64,000 bases of DNA, from contig NZ_BDQX01000458.1 of the NCBI RefSeq assembly GCF_003112455.1, forward strand, positions 142,090-206,089. The letters are read 5' to 3'. Origin of the DNA: Paenibacillus agaridevorans (GTDB lineage Bacteria; Bacillota; Bacilli; Paenibacillales; Paenibacillaceae). The position numbers and the translations under genes are program-made. Below are positions 17,181-25,564 of this stretch, in pieces. Each line of letters opens with the position of its first letter. The first letter of the stretch is position 1. The notes under the pieces are model-generated. The model ran no database searches, was not told the DNA's origin, and saw only the letters and a list, made by a program, of their open reading frames with translations.

Positions 17181-17247
17181 TTGCGGTCTACCTCCTTTGA
17201 AACAGGACGGCCTCTCCTCTCCGAGTCCGGCCAAGGCCGGCGTTCAA

Positions 17248-17275
17248 AGAAAAAGCAGGCATTGCCTGCGAACGT
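17248..17275 (-). terminator. Short terminator after the ypfB-like gene
   Basis: Minus-strand palindrome GCAGGCAATGCCTGC followed by TTTTTCTTT, flanked by CGTTC/GAACG that can extend the stem. Confidence 0.6.
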
Positions 17276-17318
17276 GAAAATTATACCACACTATGCCTCG
17301 ATATGCAAAAGAGAAGCG

Positions 17319-17516
17319 CTAGTTCAGGCGGGTTCCTTCCCACCGATCTGCGCTTGACAGGACGAGTCTAATGTAGTCGTTTTGGATGGCCAGCTGAGCC
17401 AAAAGAAGGGCGACAAGCAAGATTACGATGACTTTAATCAGCCTCCGGCTGACTACGTCGAGCCAGTTGACGAGCCGCTTCGGGGTTACGGCGTTAACCT
17501 GTTTTTTTAGTGTCAT
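17319..17516 (-). CDS. ypfB: YpfB-like small membrane protein
   Basis: A 65-residue protein with a basic N-terminus (MTLKKQVNAVTPKR), one membrane span at about residues 27-47 (VIVILLVALLLAQLAIQ) and a short outside tail. It lies between ypfA and cmk as ypfB does in B. subtilis; no biochemical role is known to me. The ATG at 17516 follows GGAG at 8 nt. The short length and single span give little else to work with. Confidence 0.7.
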   Translation of the reverse strand: MTLKKQVNAVTPKRLVNWLDVVSRRLIKVIVILLVALLLAQLAIQNDYIRLVLSSADRWEGTRLN

Positions 17517-17573
17517 GGGAACATCTCCAACTTTATGTGTTAAGGATATGTTCCCACGTAGTCACTCTATTAT

Positions 17574-18257
17574 TCATCGATTCCGATATTCCAGCTGCTT
17601 CTCGAAGCAGAAACGGATAATTTTTTGACGTTCGGAGTCGCTGATGCTGAGATACTTGATCATGACCTGCTTACGGCCGGATTCCAGCACGTTGACCCTG
17701 ATGACCTCCGCTGTAAAGGAGACATGTTCAATCATGCCATTTTTGTACGGCACAAGCAGCCAGCACTCCAGTACGTTCTCGCTTTGCAATCCCCGCTTTC
17801 CGTCGCATACAAAGGAGATGCCCCCGCCGCCAACATCGTCCGTCCTGCATAGGAAACGCTCGTGACTGCCGACCTTGACCGCAAGTTCCAGCTCCGCGGG
17901 AACCCGAAGGAAGCTTCTGCGTTGCACCTTCGTCATTTTATCCGGATCGGGACGAAGAATTTTGACTAATCTCACTGCGCCGTCTTCCTTGAAACCGATG
18001 ACATGCGAGTCAAAAAAATGTTTTACGCCCTCGGGCGACAGGAAATAAACCGACATCTCGTCCCCAAGGAACAATCTCTTCAACCGTCCCGACTTCTCAT
18101 TAAGCGGATATTCGATCAGAAGCCCGCTCTCGTCCTCGTCGGCAATTCTAGAGCGGTATTCCTGAGCAGCCTCCGCCTCATCGGAAGAAGCGATCTGATA
18201 GTATAACATCCCGTTAACTTTTGGCAACAAATTGTTTCCCTCCCATATATCAGCCAT
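17574..18257 (-). CDS. ypfA: PilZ-domain c-di-GMP receptor (YpfA/MotI type)
   Basis: A 227-residue protein with an N-terminal YcgR-like domain and a C-terminal PilZ domain starting near residue 110. The c-di-GMP contacts are visible: QRRSFLRVP (RxxxR) near residue 117 and TDDVGGGGISF (the D/NxSxxG position, here DVGGGG) near residue 142. In B. subtilis the homologue (MotI/DgrA) slows the flagellar motor when c-di-GMP is high. No flagellar genes are in the window. A repeat copy (18284-18500) lies directly upstream of the start and may affect its promoter region. Confidence 0.87.
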   Translation of the reverse strand: MADIWEGNNLLPKVNGMLYYQIASSDEAEAAQEYRSRIADEDESGLLIEYPLNEKSGRLKRLFLGDEMSVYFLSPEGVKHFFDSHVIGFKEDGAVRLVKILRPDPDKMTKVQRRSFLRVPAELELAVKVGSHERFLCRTDDVGGGGISFVCDGKRGLQSENVLECWLLVPYKNGMIEHVSFTAEVIRVNVLESGRKQVMIKYLSISDSERQKIIRFCFEKQLEYRNR

Positions 18258-18283
18258 TATAGCATGTCGATATAAAGGGAGCT

Positions 18284-18500
18284 ATAAGAGGTAGTTCAAA
18301 AAGTCCGCTTTTGATCACGAAGTATGCCAGGAAGCCTACTCGACATCGAATATTAAATTCAGGCGAAACTAAGCGTATGCTTTCGAAGTATGTTTCCTCC
18401 GGAAACATTGCAGTTGCTGTAGCTTCCACTACGCTCCGCTACTCAGTTTCTACCTTTATTTAATCTTCTCGGTGCTGAAAACCGAACTTTTTGAACTTTC
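18284..18500 (+). repeat. Dispersed palindromic repeat, copy A
   Basis: A 217-bp element starting TAAGAGGTAGTTCAAAAAG and ending CGAACTTTTTGAAC. About 30 bp at each end are inverted repeats of one another (GTTCAAAAAGTCCGCTTTT against GTTCAAAAAGTTCGGTTTT). Other copies are at 19949-20123, 20129-20187 (partial), 28399-28464 (partial) and 57543-57723 (opposite orientation). It fills most of the ypfA-ypeB gap and encodes no protein. Confidence 0.9.
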
Positions 18501-18527
18501 ATTATTACAAAATTTGCGCCGTTCGAC

Positions 18528-19883
18528 CTACGATTTTGTCGTTTTTTCGTCTTCCATGGTCATTTGCTCGATCGTTTCCTCTATCCCGTTTAGAGCATTG
18601 ATATAAATTTTGTACATGGAGCCGTTAATGGCGCCGGTATACTCATAGCACAATACTTCCTCGCCCATCTCGTTCTCGATCAAAGCCAACTGCTCGCTTT
18701 TTACTTTCAAGTTGGGGTTGATCGCTTTTCGAGCTTCTTCTTTGGTCATAATGGGACTTGGAAGCTCGCGGGTATGATGCTCATATACATAATCGTTGGC
18801 TTGCAGCCCCATCGTTTCTCCATTGTCGAGCGCTACTTTCACCGTCACCTTCTCGGGATAGATCAACACTCCGTTCTGAACGCCAACATACGTAAAGCTT
18901 CCGGAATTCCCATACATATCATAACTTACCGCCTTCATCCCTTTGAAGCCGAACTCATCGAGGAATTTGTCAGCGGAAGCTTTCGCTTGCTCGAAGTTGA
19001 TCGCTTTGGCACCAAGCTCGCGGTTTTTCATCAGCCATAACAGTTGACCGCCCTTTTGCGTAAAATCCATTTGGACTTTTTTACCAGCATCATCGAAATT
19101 CGCTACAGCAGAGAACGAAGCATACTCCGAGCCTTGCCCATTTTCGCTCACCTCGACTGAAGCCTCGTCAACCTTCATGAACTTTGCAGCTTTGCGCTTC
19201 ACATCCTCGGGCTTAACGAACTCGCCGCCTAACATCTTGATGGTCCGTTTCTCGTACATGTGGCTTACGGAAGGCCCCCAGTTCAGCTCTGGATAAGCTC
19301 CGACCTTCTCGTTCATGGACCTGAGACCGTCGACGATTACGTTAGCGCCGCTTCCCTGATCGGCCGCAATGGCAACCTCGACGTCCATCCAACGCAAATT
19401 ATTGGTCAGCACATCCGCCTGCATATGATCCAGATCTTTGGATATTTCATTCGATTTGTCATATAGCGCTTTGAGCGTTTTGAATTCCTCGTCCGTCAAT
19501 GGATTTTTGGTCAAGTCGCGAACTGCCGTCTTATAAGCGAAGTTCGAGATATGCGACAGAAAATCCTCTGCTTCCGTAAACGGAAGATAGGATAGCGGCA
19601 ACTGGCTGATCTCATTCTGTGCCTGGCTCGTCAATCTCCAGGCGTTGATCAAGCCTTTCCGATGATACCCCATTGAAGTAGAGTTGACAGCCAGCGTATT
19701 GCCGAGCTGCTCATGGAGCTTGTCCATATGGAACGCGAGATTGTGGAACGCCCGCTGATATTGATTCTCCGCTTTGATTAGAATTGAATTTTTCTCCTGA
19801 TGCTCCTGATACCCCCAATACACCGCGCCGATCAATAAAATCGTAACAAAGGGGAACATAATGGAACTAAGTCTTCGATACAT
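18528..19883 (-). CDS. ypeB: Germination protein YpeB
   Basis: A 451-residue protein, matching B. subtilis YpeB (about 450). A single N-terminal membrane span (MFPFVTILLIGAVYWGYQE, about residues 9-27) is followed by a long helical region and three PepSY-like repeats in the C-terminal half. YpeB holds and stabilises the cortex-lytic enzyme SleB in the inner spore membrane. AAAGGAG 8 nt before ATG 19883 sets the start. In most relatives sleB lies just upstream and is cotranscribed. Here the upstream space holds two repeat copies and a 52-residue ORF, and sleB is absent from the window. Confidence 0.95.
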   Translation of the reverse strand: MYRRLSSIMFPFVTILLIGAVYWGYQEHQEKNSILIKAENQYQRAFHNLAFHMDKLHEQLGNTLAVNSTSMGYHRKGLINAWRLTSQAQNEISQLPLSYLPFTEAEDFLSHISNFAYKTAVRDLTKNPLTDEEFKTLKALYDKSNEISKDLDHMQADVLTNNLRWMDVEVAIAADQGSGANVIVDGLRSMNEKVGAYPELNWGPSVSHMYEKRTIKMLGGEFVKPEDVKRKAAKFMKVDEASVEVSENGQGSEYASFSAVANFDDAGKKVQMDFTQKGGQLLWLMKNRELGAKAINFEQAKASADKFLDEFGFKGMKAVSYDMYGNSGSFTYVGVQNGVLIYPEKVTVKVALDNGETMGLQANDYVYEHHTRELPSPIMTKEEARKAINPNLKVKSEQLALIENEMGEEVLCYEYTGAINGSMYKIYINALNGIEETIEQMTMEDEKTTKS

Positions 19884-19948
19884 GCAAAAAGCTCCTTTCG
19901 GGTAGCCAAACTTGTCCATAGTTTGGATTACCAAAAGAAGCTTTATGC

Positions 19949-20123
19949 AAGGTTGTTAAAAAAACCGCTTTTGATCACGAAGTAATCCTCCGGAGCTTAA
20001 TCGACGTCGAATATTTCATTCAGCCGAAACTTCCGTTCCTCACGTAGCTCTGCTACGCTCCGGTACTCACTTTCTAGCTTCATCCAATCTTCTCGGTGCT
20101 GAAAAGCGATTTTTTTAACTTTC
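19949..20123 (+). repeat. Dispersed palindromic repeat, copy B
   Basis: Full-length copy (about 175 bp) in the same orientation as copy A, so the two flank ypeB as direct repeats. Its ends read GTTAAAAAAACCGCTTTT and, reversed, GTTAAAAAAATCGCTTTT; both differ from copy A in matching positions, so pairing is kept. Confidence 0.88.
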
Positions 20124-20128
20124 ATTTT

Positions 20129-20187
20129 AAGGTTGTTAATAAAACCGCTTTTGATCAAGAAGTAGCACTCCGAAGCTTACTCGACGT
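20129..20187 (+). repeat. Dispersed palindromic repeat, copy C (left end only)
   Basis: Left third of the element (AAGGTTGTTAATAAAACCGC ... CTTACTCGACG), 5 bp after copy B and in the same orientation. It breaks off at the stop codon of the 52-residue ORF. Confidence 0.82.
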
Positions 20188-20188
20188 T

Positions 20189-20347
20189 TCAAAACCCCGG
20201 ATGTTCTTCGATGTCGAGATCGTCGGCGTTGTTGCAGATGCATTGCTTAAAACCCGTATCGATGAAATCCTTGTCCCTTCTTCCCCGCAATACGAATTTC
20301 TCGCCGCATACATTGCAGCGAATCGTCACTTTCACTCTTGCTTCCAT
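20189..20347 (-). CDS. Small Cys-rich protein (CxxC...CxC)
   Basis: A 52-residue ORF read from the minus strand: MEARVKVTIRCNVCGEKF at the start, KQCICNNADD in the middle and an acidic end. Cysteines at 11, 14, 36 and 38 could form a small zinc ribbon. GGAGGAAGCAGGC precedes the ATG. I do not recognise a named family, but the conserved-looking beta-strand plus CxxC layout and a good ribosome site argue for a real gene. It lies after prsW and directly abuts repeat copy C. Confidence 0.65.
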   Translation of the reverse strand: MEARVKVTIRCNVCGEKFVLRGRRDKDFIDTGFKQCICNNADDLDIEEHPGF

Positions 20348-20409
20348 GCCTGCTTCCTCCTGCTAACTTTTGAACTGCTTCATATTTAGCAACAGTATGG
20401 ACAAGTCTG

Positions 20410-21108
20410 TCAGGATTTAACCTCTTCTTCTCTGGTGACAAGCCTGAACGGCGACTTCGCGTTGGCGGAATTCATCTTGTGCAGGCCCCATGCCCAGAGC
20501 CCGATCATAAACGGCACAATGACCCAAATCCAGTTCTGCTCCACGGACATGAGGATGAGATCATAAAACCCGTGAAGCAGGAATGGCAGCGCGAACGAGA
20601 TGGAAAGAAATAATTTCATCTTCTTGCGGGTTCCCGCAAATTTGGCTTTGCCCAAATAATAGCCCATCATGACGCCAAACAGAGCATGTCCCGACACCGG
20701 CAGCATGGCACGGGCCAGCAACGATCCGAATGATGACGGCGTATAGATCGCGTACAATACATTCTCCAGCGTGGCGAAACCAAGCGAGATGGATGCCGCG
20801 TACAGAATGCCATCGTATGGCTCGTCGAATTCGGTATGATTATAGATGACGTGGTACAGGATGAACCACTTCAGAAATTCCTCGACTGCTGCGGAATGGA
20901 TAAATGAAGCAACAAACGTCCCGTTGCCCAGCCAAATTTCCAATCCACGCTGTACCACCATGATCGGCACAACGACCAGCACGCCGAGTACGAACATCCG
21001 TACGACAATATGAATCGGTTCCGCCTCGTATTTGTCCCTCAGGTACAAGTACGTAAGGAGAGAGATGCCCGGCGCGATCGCGGCAGCCAATATGGAGAAT
21101 AACAGCAT
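20410..21108 (-). CDS. prsW: Site-1 intramembrane protease PrsW
   Basis: A 232-residue polytopic membrane protein. The catalytic EExxK motif of the PrsW family appears as EEFLK at residues 76-80, followed by DGILYAASISLGFATLENVLY and GHALFGVMMGYYLG with the further conserved acidic and histidine residues. In B. subtilis PrsW makes the first cut in anti-sigma factor RsiW under envelope stress. ATG 21108 was chosen as the start; the frame is open upstream but runs into gudB. It starts 16 bp after gudB ends, so both are probably one transcript. Confidence 0.88.
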   Translation of the reverse strand: MLLFSILAAAIAPGISLLTYLYLRDKYEAEPIHIVVRMFVLGVLVVVPIMVVQRGLEIWLGNGTFVASFIHSAAVEEFLKWFILYHVIYNHTEFDEPYDGILYAASISLGFATLENVLYAIYTPSSFGSLLARAMLPVSGHALFGVMMGYYLGKAKFAGTRKKMKLFLSISFALPFLLHGFYDLILMSVEQNWIWVIVPFMIGLWAWGLHKMNSANAKSPFRLVTREEEVKS

Positions 21109-21124
21109 GACTTCCCTGCTTTCT

Positions 21125-22387
21125 TTACACCCACCCGCGGAAACGAACCGCTTCCGCCATCTTCCGGACGCCTGACATATAAGCAGCGAGCCGCATATCG
21201 ACCTTGCGAGTCTGGTGGATTTCGTATACGTTCTCAAATCCGCGAATCATCATCAGCTTAAGCTTGTTGTCGATCTCGGATTCATCCCAATAATAACCTT
21301 GATTGTTCTGGACCCACTCGAAGTAGGAAACAATTACCCCGCCGGCGCTTGCCAACACGTCCGGAACAAGCAAAATGCCCCTTTCCGTTACAATCCGCGT
21401 AGCCTCCAGCGTCGTTGGGCCGTTGGCTGCTTCGACGATGATGGAGGCGCCGATTCGGGCTGCGTTCGCCTCCGTAATCTGATTCTCGATCGCTGCCGGT
21501 ACGAGCACGTCGCATGGCAGCTCGAGCAGCTCCTCGTTCGTGATCGTCTTCGGAAACAGATTGGTGACATTGCCAAAGGAATCGCGCCGATCAAGCAGAT
21601 GCGGAATATCCAGTCCTTCTTTATTATACAACGCTCCATTGACATCCGAAATACCAATTACTGCTGCGCCGCTCTCATGCAAGAATTTGGCAAGGTAGCT
21701 TCCCGCGTTGCCGAACCCTTGAATGACGATCCTGGCGCCTTCCAGCGGAATCCCCTTGAGACGCAATGCTTCGTGAATCATGATGACGACGCCCCGCGCT
21801 GTCGCAGTCTCCCTGCCTTTGGAGCCTCCCAGCACGATAGGCTTGCCCGTAATAAAGCCAGGCGAATCGAATTCCCGAATCCGGCTGTATTCATCCAACA
21901 TCCAGGCCATAATCTGAGAATTCGTCATGACATCAGGGGCTGGAATATCCTTGGTTGGTCCTACAATCTGGCTGACGGCTCGCACATAACCCCGGCTAAG
22001 CCGTTCCAATTCGCGGAATGACATTTTCCGAGGATCGCAAATGACTCCCCCTTTACCGCCGCCATACGGCAAGTCGGCAATTCCGCATTTGAGACTCATC
22101 CAAATGGACAGCGCCTTGACTTCCTTCTCCGTAACAGCCGGATGGAAGCGGACGCCTCCTTTAGTGGGACCAACGGCATCATTATGCTGAGAACGGTACC
22201 CGGTAAACACTTTCGTCGTCCCATCATCCATGCGTACGGGAATTCGTACAGTCAATAGTCGAATGGGCTCCTTCAGCAGTTCTATCATGTCATCGCCGTA
22301 TCCGAGTCTGCGCAGAGCTTGCTCGATCACAACCTGAGTCGAATGCAATACATCGTTCATCATTATCCCATCCTGTTCTTCGGCCAT
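21125..22387 (-). CDS. gudB: Catabolic NAD-glutamate dehydrogenase
   Basis: About 420 residues. It converts glutamate to 2-oxoglutarate and ammonia (or the reverse). The substrate-binding block LKCGIADLPYGGGKGG and the Rossmann loop IQGFGNAGSYLAKF are intact, as are ILVPAAIENQI and VSYFEWVQNNQG. It matches RocG/GudB of Bacillus along its length. There is no sign of the inactivating 9-bp duplication known in laboratory B. subtilis gudB. The start is uncertain between ATG 22387 and ATGs 8-9 codons later. It leads an operon with prsW. Confidence 0.95.
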   Translation of the reverse strand: MAEEQDGIMMNDVLHSTQVVIEQALRRLGYGDDMIELLKEPIRLLTVRIPVRMDDGTTKVFTGYRSQHNDAVGPTKGGVRFHPAVTEKEVKALSIWMSLKCGIADLPYGGGKGGVICDPRKMSFRELERLSRGYVRAVSQIVGPTKDIPAPDVMTNSQIMAWMLDEYSRIREFDSPGFITGKPIVLGGSKGRETATARGVVIMIHEALRLKGIPLEGARIVIQGFGNAGSYLAKFLHESGAAVIGISDVNGALYNKEGLDIPHLLDRRDSFGNVTNLFPKTITNEELLELPCDVLVPAAIENQITEANAARIGASIIVEAANGPTTLEATRIVTERGILLVPDVLASAGGVIVSYFEWVQNNQGYYWDESEIDNKLKLMMIRGFENVYEIHQTRKVDMRLAAYMSGVRKMAEAVRFRGWV

Positions 22388-22461
22388 AGTTTTCTTTAAG
22401 TATGAGCATGGCAAAGCAGCCCTATTCTGCATCGTATGCTGGAACCTGCATTGTCAAGACG

Positions 22462-22501
22462 AAAAAAGAACATCCCGCCGAAATCGGATACGGATGCTCT
22501 T
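22462..22501 (-). terminator. Terminator of the mecB-like gene
   Basis: Minus-strand GAGCATCC and GGGATGTTC arms enclose a 15-nt loop and are followed by TTTTTT. Confidence 0.65.
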
Positions 22502-22544
22502 CAGGTTTTGGAATTCATGCTGGATGATACGTACTCGGCAGGAA

Positions 22545-23156
22545 TTATGAAAGGAAATGACTGCATATTTCGCGAATGGCATTTTCGGGCATAATCGTCT
22601 TGCCGTATTCCTCCAAAACCGCAAATGTAACGGAAGTCGCTTCTCCGTATTCCGCCAGCAAGGCAATAACGGCGTGGAAACGATTCTGCTCCAACTCTGC
22701 AGGATCGATGGCCAGAATGTACTTTCCCTTGTAGGCGTACAACACGCCGCCTTCGCTTAGGCCAGAAGATTGAAGCTGTGCCGCTGCCGCAATGACATCT
22801 TCGAAATCGCGGAATGCGTACATCACCACATCCGTCTGCTCCATGGTCACTTCCATATCGTATATGTCATCTTCCAACTCATCTTCCTCTTCTGCAGCAC
22901 CGCGCTGTTCGTTCACTTTCCCGCGAGTAATGATGATTACCATTCCCTGTGCGGGCATGGCCAACACCTCAACCGCTAGTGGACCGCTGGCATCGAAGCC
23001 CAGCTCGGTATACGCCTGTTCCATCATCTCCAAGAAAAGCTCATGAAGCTTCGGAGGTTCCCGCCACATATCATCCTTATGGATCCCCCGTTCAAGCAAG
23101 TCGTCGAACGTCAAGAAAATCCGTATCTTGTCCTGACTAAGCCGTTCGATTTTCAT
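22545..23156 (-). CDS. mecB: MecA-family adaptor protein (YpbH/MecB)
   Basis: A 203-residue MecA-type adaptor, which delivers substrates to ClpC-ClpP. The N-terminal substrate-binding domain begins MKIERLSQDKIRIFLTFDDL and is followed by an acidic linker (AAEEEDELEDDIYDME, about residues 89-104). The C-terminal ClpC-binding domain carries FRDFEDVIAAAAQL. Position next to gudB matches ypbH in B. subtilis, which modulates competence and sporulation timing. A GGAGG site precedes the ATG. It is a single-gene unit with its own terminator. Confidence 0.88.
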   Translation of the reverse strand: MKIERLSQDKIRIFLTFDDLLERGIHKDDMWREPPKLHELFLEMMEQAYTELGFDASGPLAVEVLAMPAQGMVIIITRGKVNEQRGAAEEEDELEDDIYDMEVTMEQTDVVMYAFRDFEDVIAAAAQLQSSGLSEGGVLYAYKGKYILAIDPAELEQNRFHAVIALLAEYGEATSVTFAVLEEYGKTIMPENAIREICSHFLS

Positions 23157-23302
23157 GACAGGATCCTCCTCTGTAACGTCTGTCGTAATAGCTTATGAAT
23201 CAATTTGTCAAGAGTGAATAAAATGGACTCATAAAGAGGTTGTTCATAATGCTCTGCCTTTACTTTATCATGTCTGAGTGCCGTTTGCACTAATTATGGG
23301 CG

Positions 23303-23358
23303 AAAAAAAGAAGCCGATTCAGCATTAAGTTCCCTGCGGAACGGCTGTTTTCGGCTTC
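23303..23358 (-). terminator. Terminator of the small YtxH-like gene
   Basis: Minus-strand GAAGCCGA and TCGGCTTC arms with a long loop, followed by TTTTTTT. Confidence 0.75.
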
Positions 23359-23379
23359 CCGGTTAATTTCACTAAAGTA

Positions 23380-23706
23380 TTAATGTGCTACAGCCGACTT
23401 TTCCGCCTTGATCTTGTCTACTTCGCGCTTGACCGATGGGTCGCTTTCAATAAACGATTCAATGCGTTCCCATGCGGCGGCGGAGGTTGCGGCGGTATCG
23501 GCGGAAGGCTTTGGGGCTGACTTCATCGCCTCGGAATTCATGCGCGCCCTTCCAGCCATCATGGAGAACGCTTTGCCGGCGGCGGCGGCGCACATATCCG
23601 CTACTGCGCCGGATGCCCGGGCTGCCATATCTGGCCTCTTGCGCGATACATACATCGTAGCTGCAGCGCCCACTATGCCGCCTAATAATAATCCGCTTAA
23701 TTTCAT
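23380..23706 (-). CDS. Small YtxH-like membrane protein
   Basis: A 108-residue protein with a glycine-rich N-terminal hydrophobic segment (KLSGLLLGGIVGAAATMYVSRK, residues 2-23), an Ala-rich middle and a Lys/Glu-rich end. The layout resembles YtxH-type or general stress membrane proteins, but no clear family motif is present. AAAGAGGTG precedes the ATG. It stands alone between mecB (223 bp away) and the divergent deacetylase gene, with its own terminator. Confidence 0.6.
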   Translation of the reverse strand: MKLSGLLLGGIVGAAATMYVSRKRPDMAARASGAVADMCAAAAGKAFSMMAGRARMNSEAMKSAPKPSADTAATSAAAWERIESFIESDPSVKREVDKIKAEKSAVAH

Positions 23707-23818
23707 AAGGACCGTTCACCTCTTTCGTGGTTCGTCGTTCAATTGTAGTGTGACCGCCAAGGATCGGGAACATTCGGTATAAATAAAGGAAATGCGTTCG
23801 GTCTCGAGGCGCTAATTA

Positions 23819-23827
23819 TGTTACAAT
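23819..23827 (+). promoter_or_regulatory. Candidate extended -10 promoter of deacetylase gene
   Basis: TG-T-TACAAT, an extended -10 with no good -35, about 65 bp upstream of the deacetylase start. Confidence 0.4.
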
Positions 23828-23890
23828 GTTGTCGAATCGACAGAAATAGACACAATAATACAATGGCATGCAGGAGGTGTATCGGAAACA

Positions 23891-24742
23891 ATGAACCTAC
23901 GATGGACAGTGACAATAGCTTTGCTGCTCGCCGTTCAACTATCAGGATGCAGCAGCCCCGACGGCAGTCAGGTGCAGACGCCCGTTCAAACGGAAACCTC
24001 CGAGGCCGCATCGGCCCCCATACAGACGTCGACTTCTGAGCCTCAACAGACTGCTGCGCCTTCGCCCGAGCCAACCGCAACTCCGGAGGAAGCCAGCCAG
24101 ACTCCTATGCAGTATCGCATGAATACAAAAACATATCGTTTCGAGCCTATAGATGACGGAGCAACCGACAAGGCTGTATTGCTAACCTTCGACGATGGAC
24201 CAAAAGATACGGAGGTGTTGACGAGTATGCTGGATTCGCTGGACCGTCACGGGGCGAAAGCGATCTTCTTTGTTAACGGGTATCGGGTAAAGCAAAACCC
24301 GGATCTGCTTAAGCTCATTCACGAGAGGGGGCAGACGATCGGCAACCATTCTTACGATCATATTGATTTAAAGAAGGAATCCGAGGAGATTGTCGAGGAA
24401 CAGCTCTCGTCGGTACAAAAGGATGTAGAAGCGCTTGTCGGCATCAAGCCGCGTTTCTTCCGCCCGCCCTACGGATCCGGAGGCGATTCCGTCAAGAACA
24501 TAGCCAAAAACCACGGCATGCTCTACATGACGTGGTCTAACGGCTCATTGGATTGGGATAAGTCGGCCAAGAACAAACCGGAGGTTGTCATTGCAAATGT
24601 AATGGAACAACTGCATCCCGGAGCCAATATTCTTATGCACGAATTGCAATGGACGGCAGATGCGCTGGATGAGCTGTTGACGAAACTAAAGAACGAAGGT
24701 TACAGCTTCATCGATCCAGCAGCAATCGAGACTACGAACTGA
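23891..24742 (+). CDS. Polysaccharide deacetylase lipoprotein
   Basis: A 283-residue exported protein, one of the few plus-strand genes. The signal segment ends in VQLSGC, so C20 would carry the lipid. A Thr/Pro/Glu-rich linker (about residues 25-72) tethers the catalytic domain. NodB-type motifs are present: LTFDDGP near residue 99 (two metal-site Asp), NHSYDH near 150 (HxxxH) and RPPYGSGG near 195. The family removes acetyl groups from peptidoglycan or other amino sugars. The exact substrate is not readable. Its last 11 bp overlap the convergent gene at 24732-24971. Confidence 0.9.
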   Translation: MNLRWTVTIALLLAVQLSGCSSPDGSQVQTPVQTETSEAASAPIQTSTSEPQQTAAPSPEPTATPEEASQTPMQYRMNTKTYRFEPIDDGATDKAVLLTFDDGPKDTEVLTSMLDSLDRHGAKAIFFVNGYRVKQNPDLLKLIHERGQTIGNHSYDHIDLKKESEEIVEEQLSSVQKDVEALVGIKPRFFRPPYGSGGDSVKNIAKNHGMLYMTWSNGSLDWDKSAKNKPEVVIANVMEQLHPGANILMHELQWTADALDELLTKLKNEGYSFIDPAAIETTN

Positions 24743-24971
24743 ACTTGTTTCCGTACCAGAAAAGAAAAATGACCAGTCCCAGGAACAAGACGAACAACAA
24801 ATTATAATACCATTTGTTTAATTTATGGAGGCTGGAAGGAAACTTCTTGCGTCTGGGAGGCAGCTTTGCTCCTCCCTCTTCGTTGGCAGATCCCAAGCTT
24901 CCGGATGTTCCTTCCGATAGCCGGCCCTTCCTTGAGCCGGAGCTCCGGCTGTGGCGTTCTTTCCTACTCAT
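24732..24971 (-). CDS. Small tail-anchored protein
   Basis: A 79-residue protein with a basic, Ser/Arg-rich N-terminal half (MSRKERHSRSSGSRKGR) and one C-terminal membrane span (WYYNLLFVLFLGLVIFLFWYG, about residues 54-74). It starts at ATG 24971, whose ATGA overlaps the stop of the CPBP protease gene, and GGAGGG is within the end of that gene, so the pair is translationally coupled. The 3' end crosses 11 bp into the convergent deacetylase gene. No family is recognised. Confidence 0.68.
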   Translation of the reverse strand: MSRKERHSRSSGSRKGRLSEGTSGSLGSANEEGGAKLPPRRKKFPSSLHKLNKWYYNLLFVLFLGLVIFLFWYGNKFSS

Positions 24972-25564
24972 GACTCCCTCCTGAAGCGAATAATAAGGCC
25001 CATGATGAAATCGATGGCGAAGTGAGCGATGATCGGCGCCCATAACGTTCCGCTCTCCTCATAGATAAAGCCGAGGCCATAGCTGATGGAAAAAACGAGC
25101 CCTGTCGGAATCCAGTGTCGAAGGTAGCGTACATGTATGGCGGCGAATACGATGCTTGTCCAATAAGGACCGATCGCGTGCTGAATCGCGCCGCGGAACA
25201 ACAGTTCCTCGCAGATTGCGACGACCAGCGAGATGACGGCGATATGCCAGACGGCCCTTGAGCGGAATATACGGTCGTTGACGCCTCCGTCGTCGGAAGC
25301 GTCTTCCGGGACCCAGCGGGAGATAAGCAGGTCAATGGCCACAACGGCAGCTGCCAACCCCAGCCCCCACCATACGGCGTCTAACGACCTTGGAGGAGCC
25401 ATTACAGCTAATAAATTTTGATGCTGAAATAATAGCCATATGATTCCGATAATAAGAGTAAGCACTTGCGTCGCGTACAAATTAATAAGTAGCATACGGT
25501 CATCGATTTCGTCAACTTTGACCTTACGGATTTTGATTTTCCGGATATCAAATTTTTTTTTCAT
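24968..25564 (-). CDS. CPBP-family intramembrane metalloprotease
   Basis: A 198-residue multi-pass membrane protein of the CPBP (Abi/CaaX protease) family. The motifs are EELLFRG near residue 119, FAAIHVRYL near 140 and IIAHFAIDF near 182, giving the glutamates and histidines of the active site. The N-terminus is highly basic (KKKFDIRKIKIRKVK). ATG 25564 was chosen as the start, with AGGCGGG upstream. Members process membrane proteins or confer bacteriocin self-immunity; here no bacteriocin gene is seen. It is coupled to the small tail-anchored gene. Confidence 0.87.
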   Translation of the reverse strand: MKKKFDIRKIKIRKVKVDEIDDRMLLINLYATQVLTLIIGIIWLLFQHQNLLAVMAPPRSLDAVWWGLGLAAAVVAIDLLISRWVPEDASDDGGVNDRIFRSRAVWHIAVISLVVAICEELLFRGAIQHAIGPYWTSIVFAAIHVRYLRHWIPTGLVFSISYGLGFIYEESGTLWAPIIAHFAIDFIMGLIIRFRRES

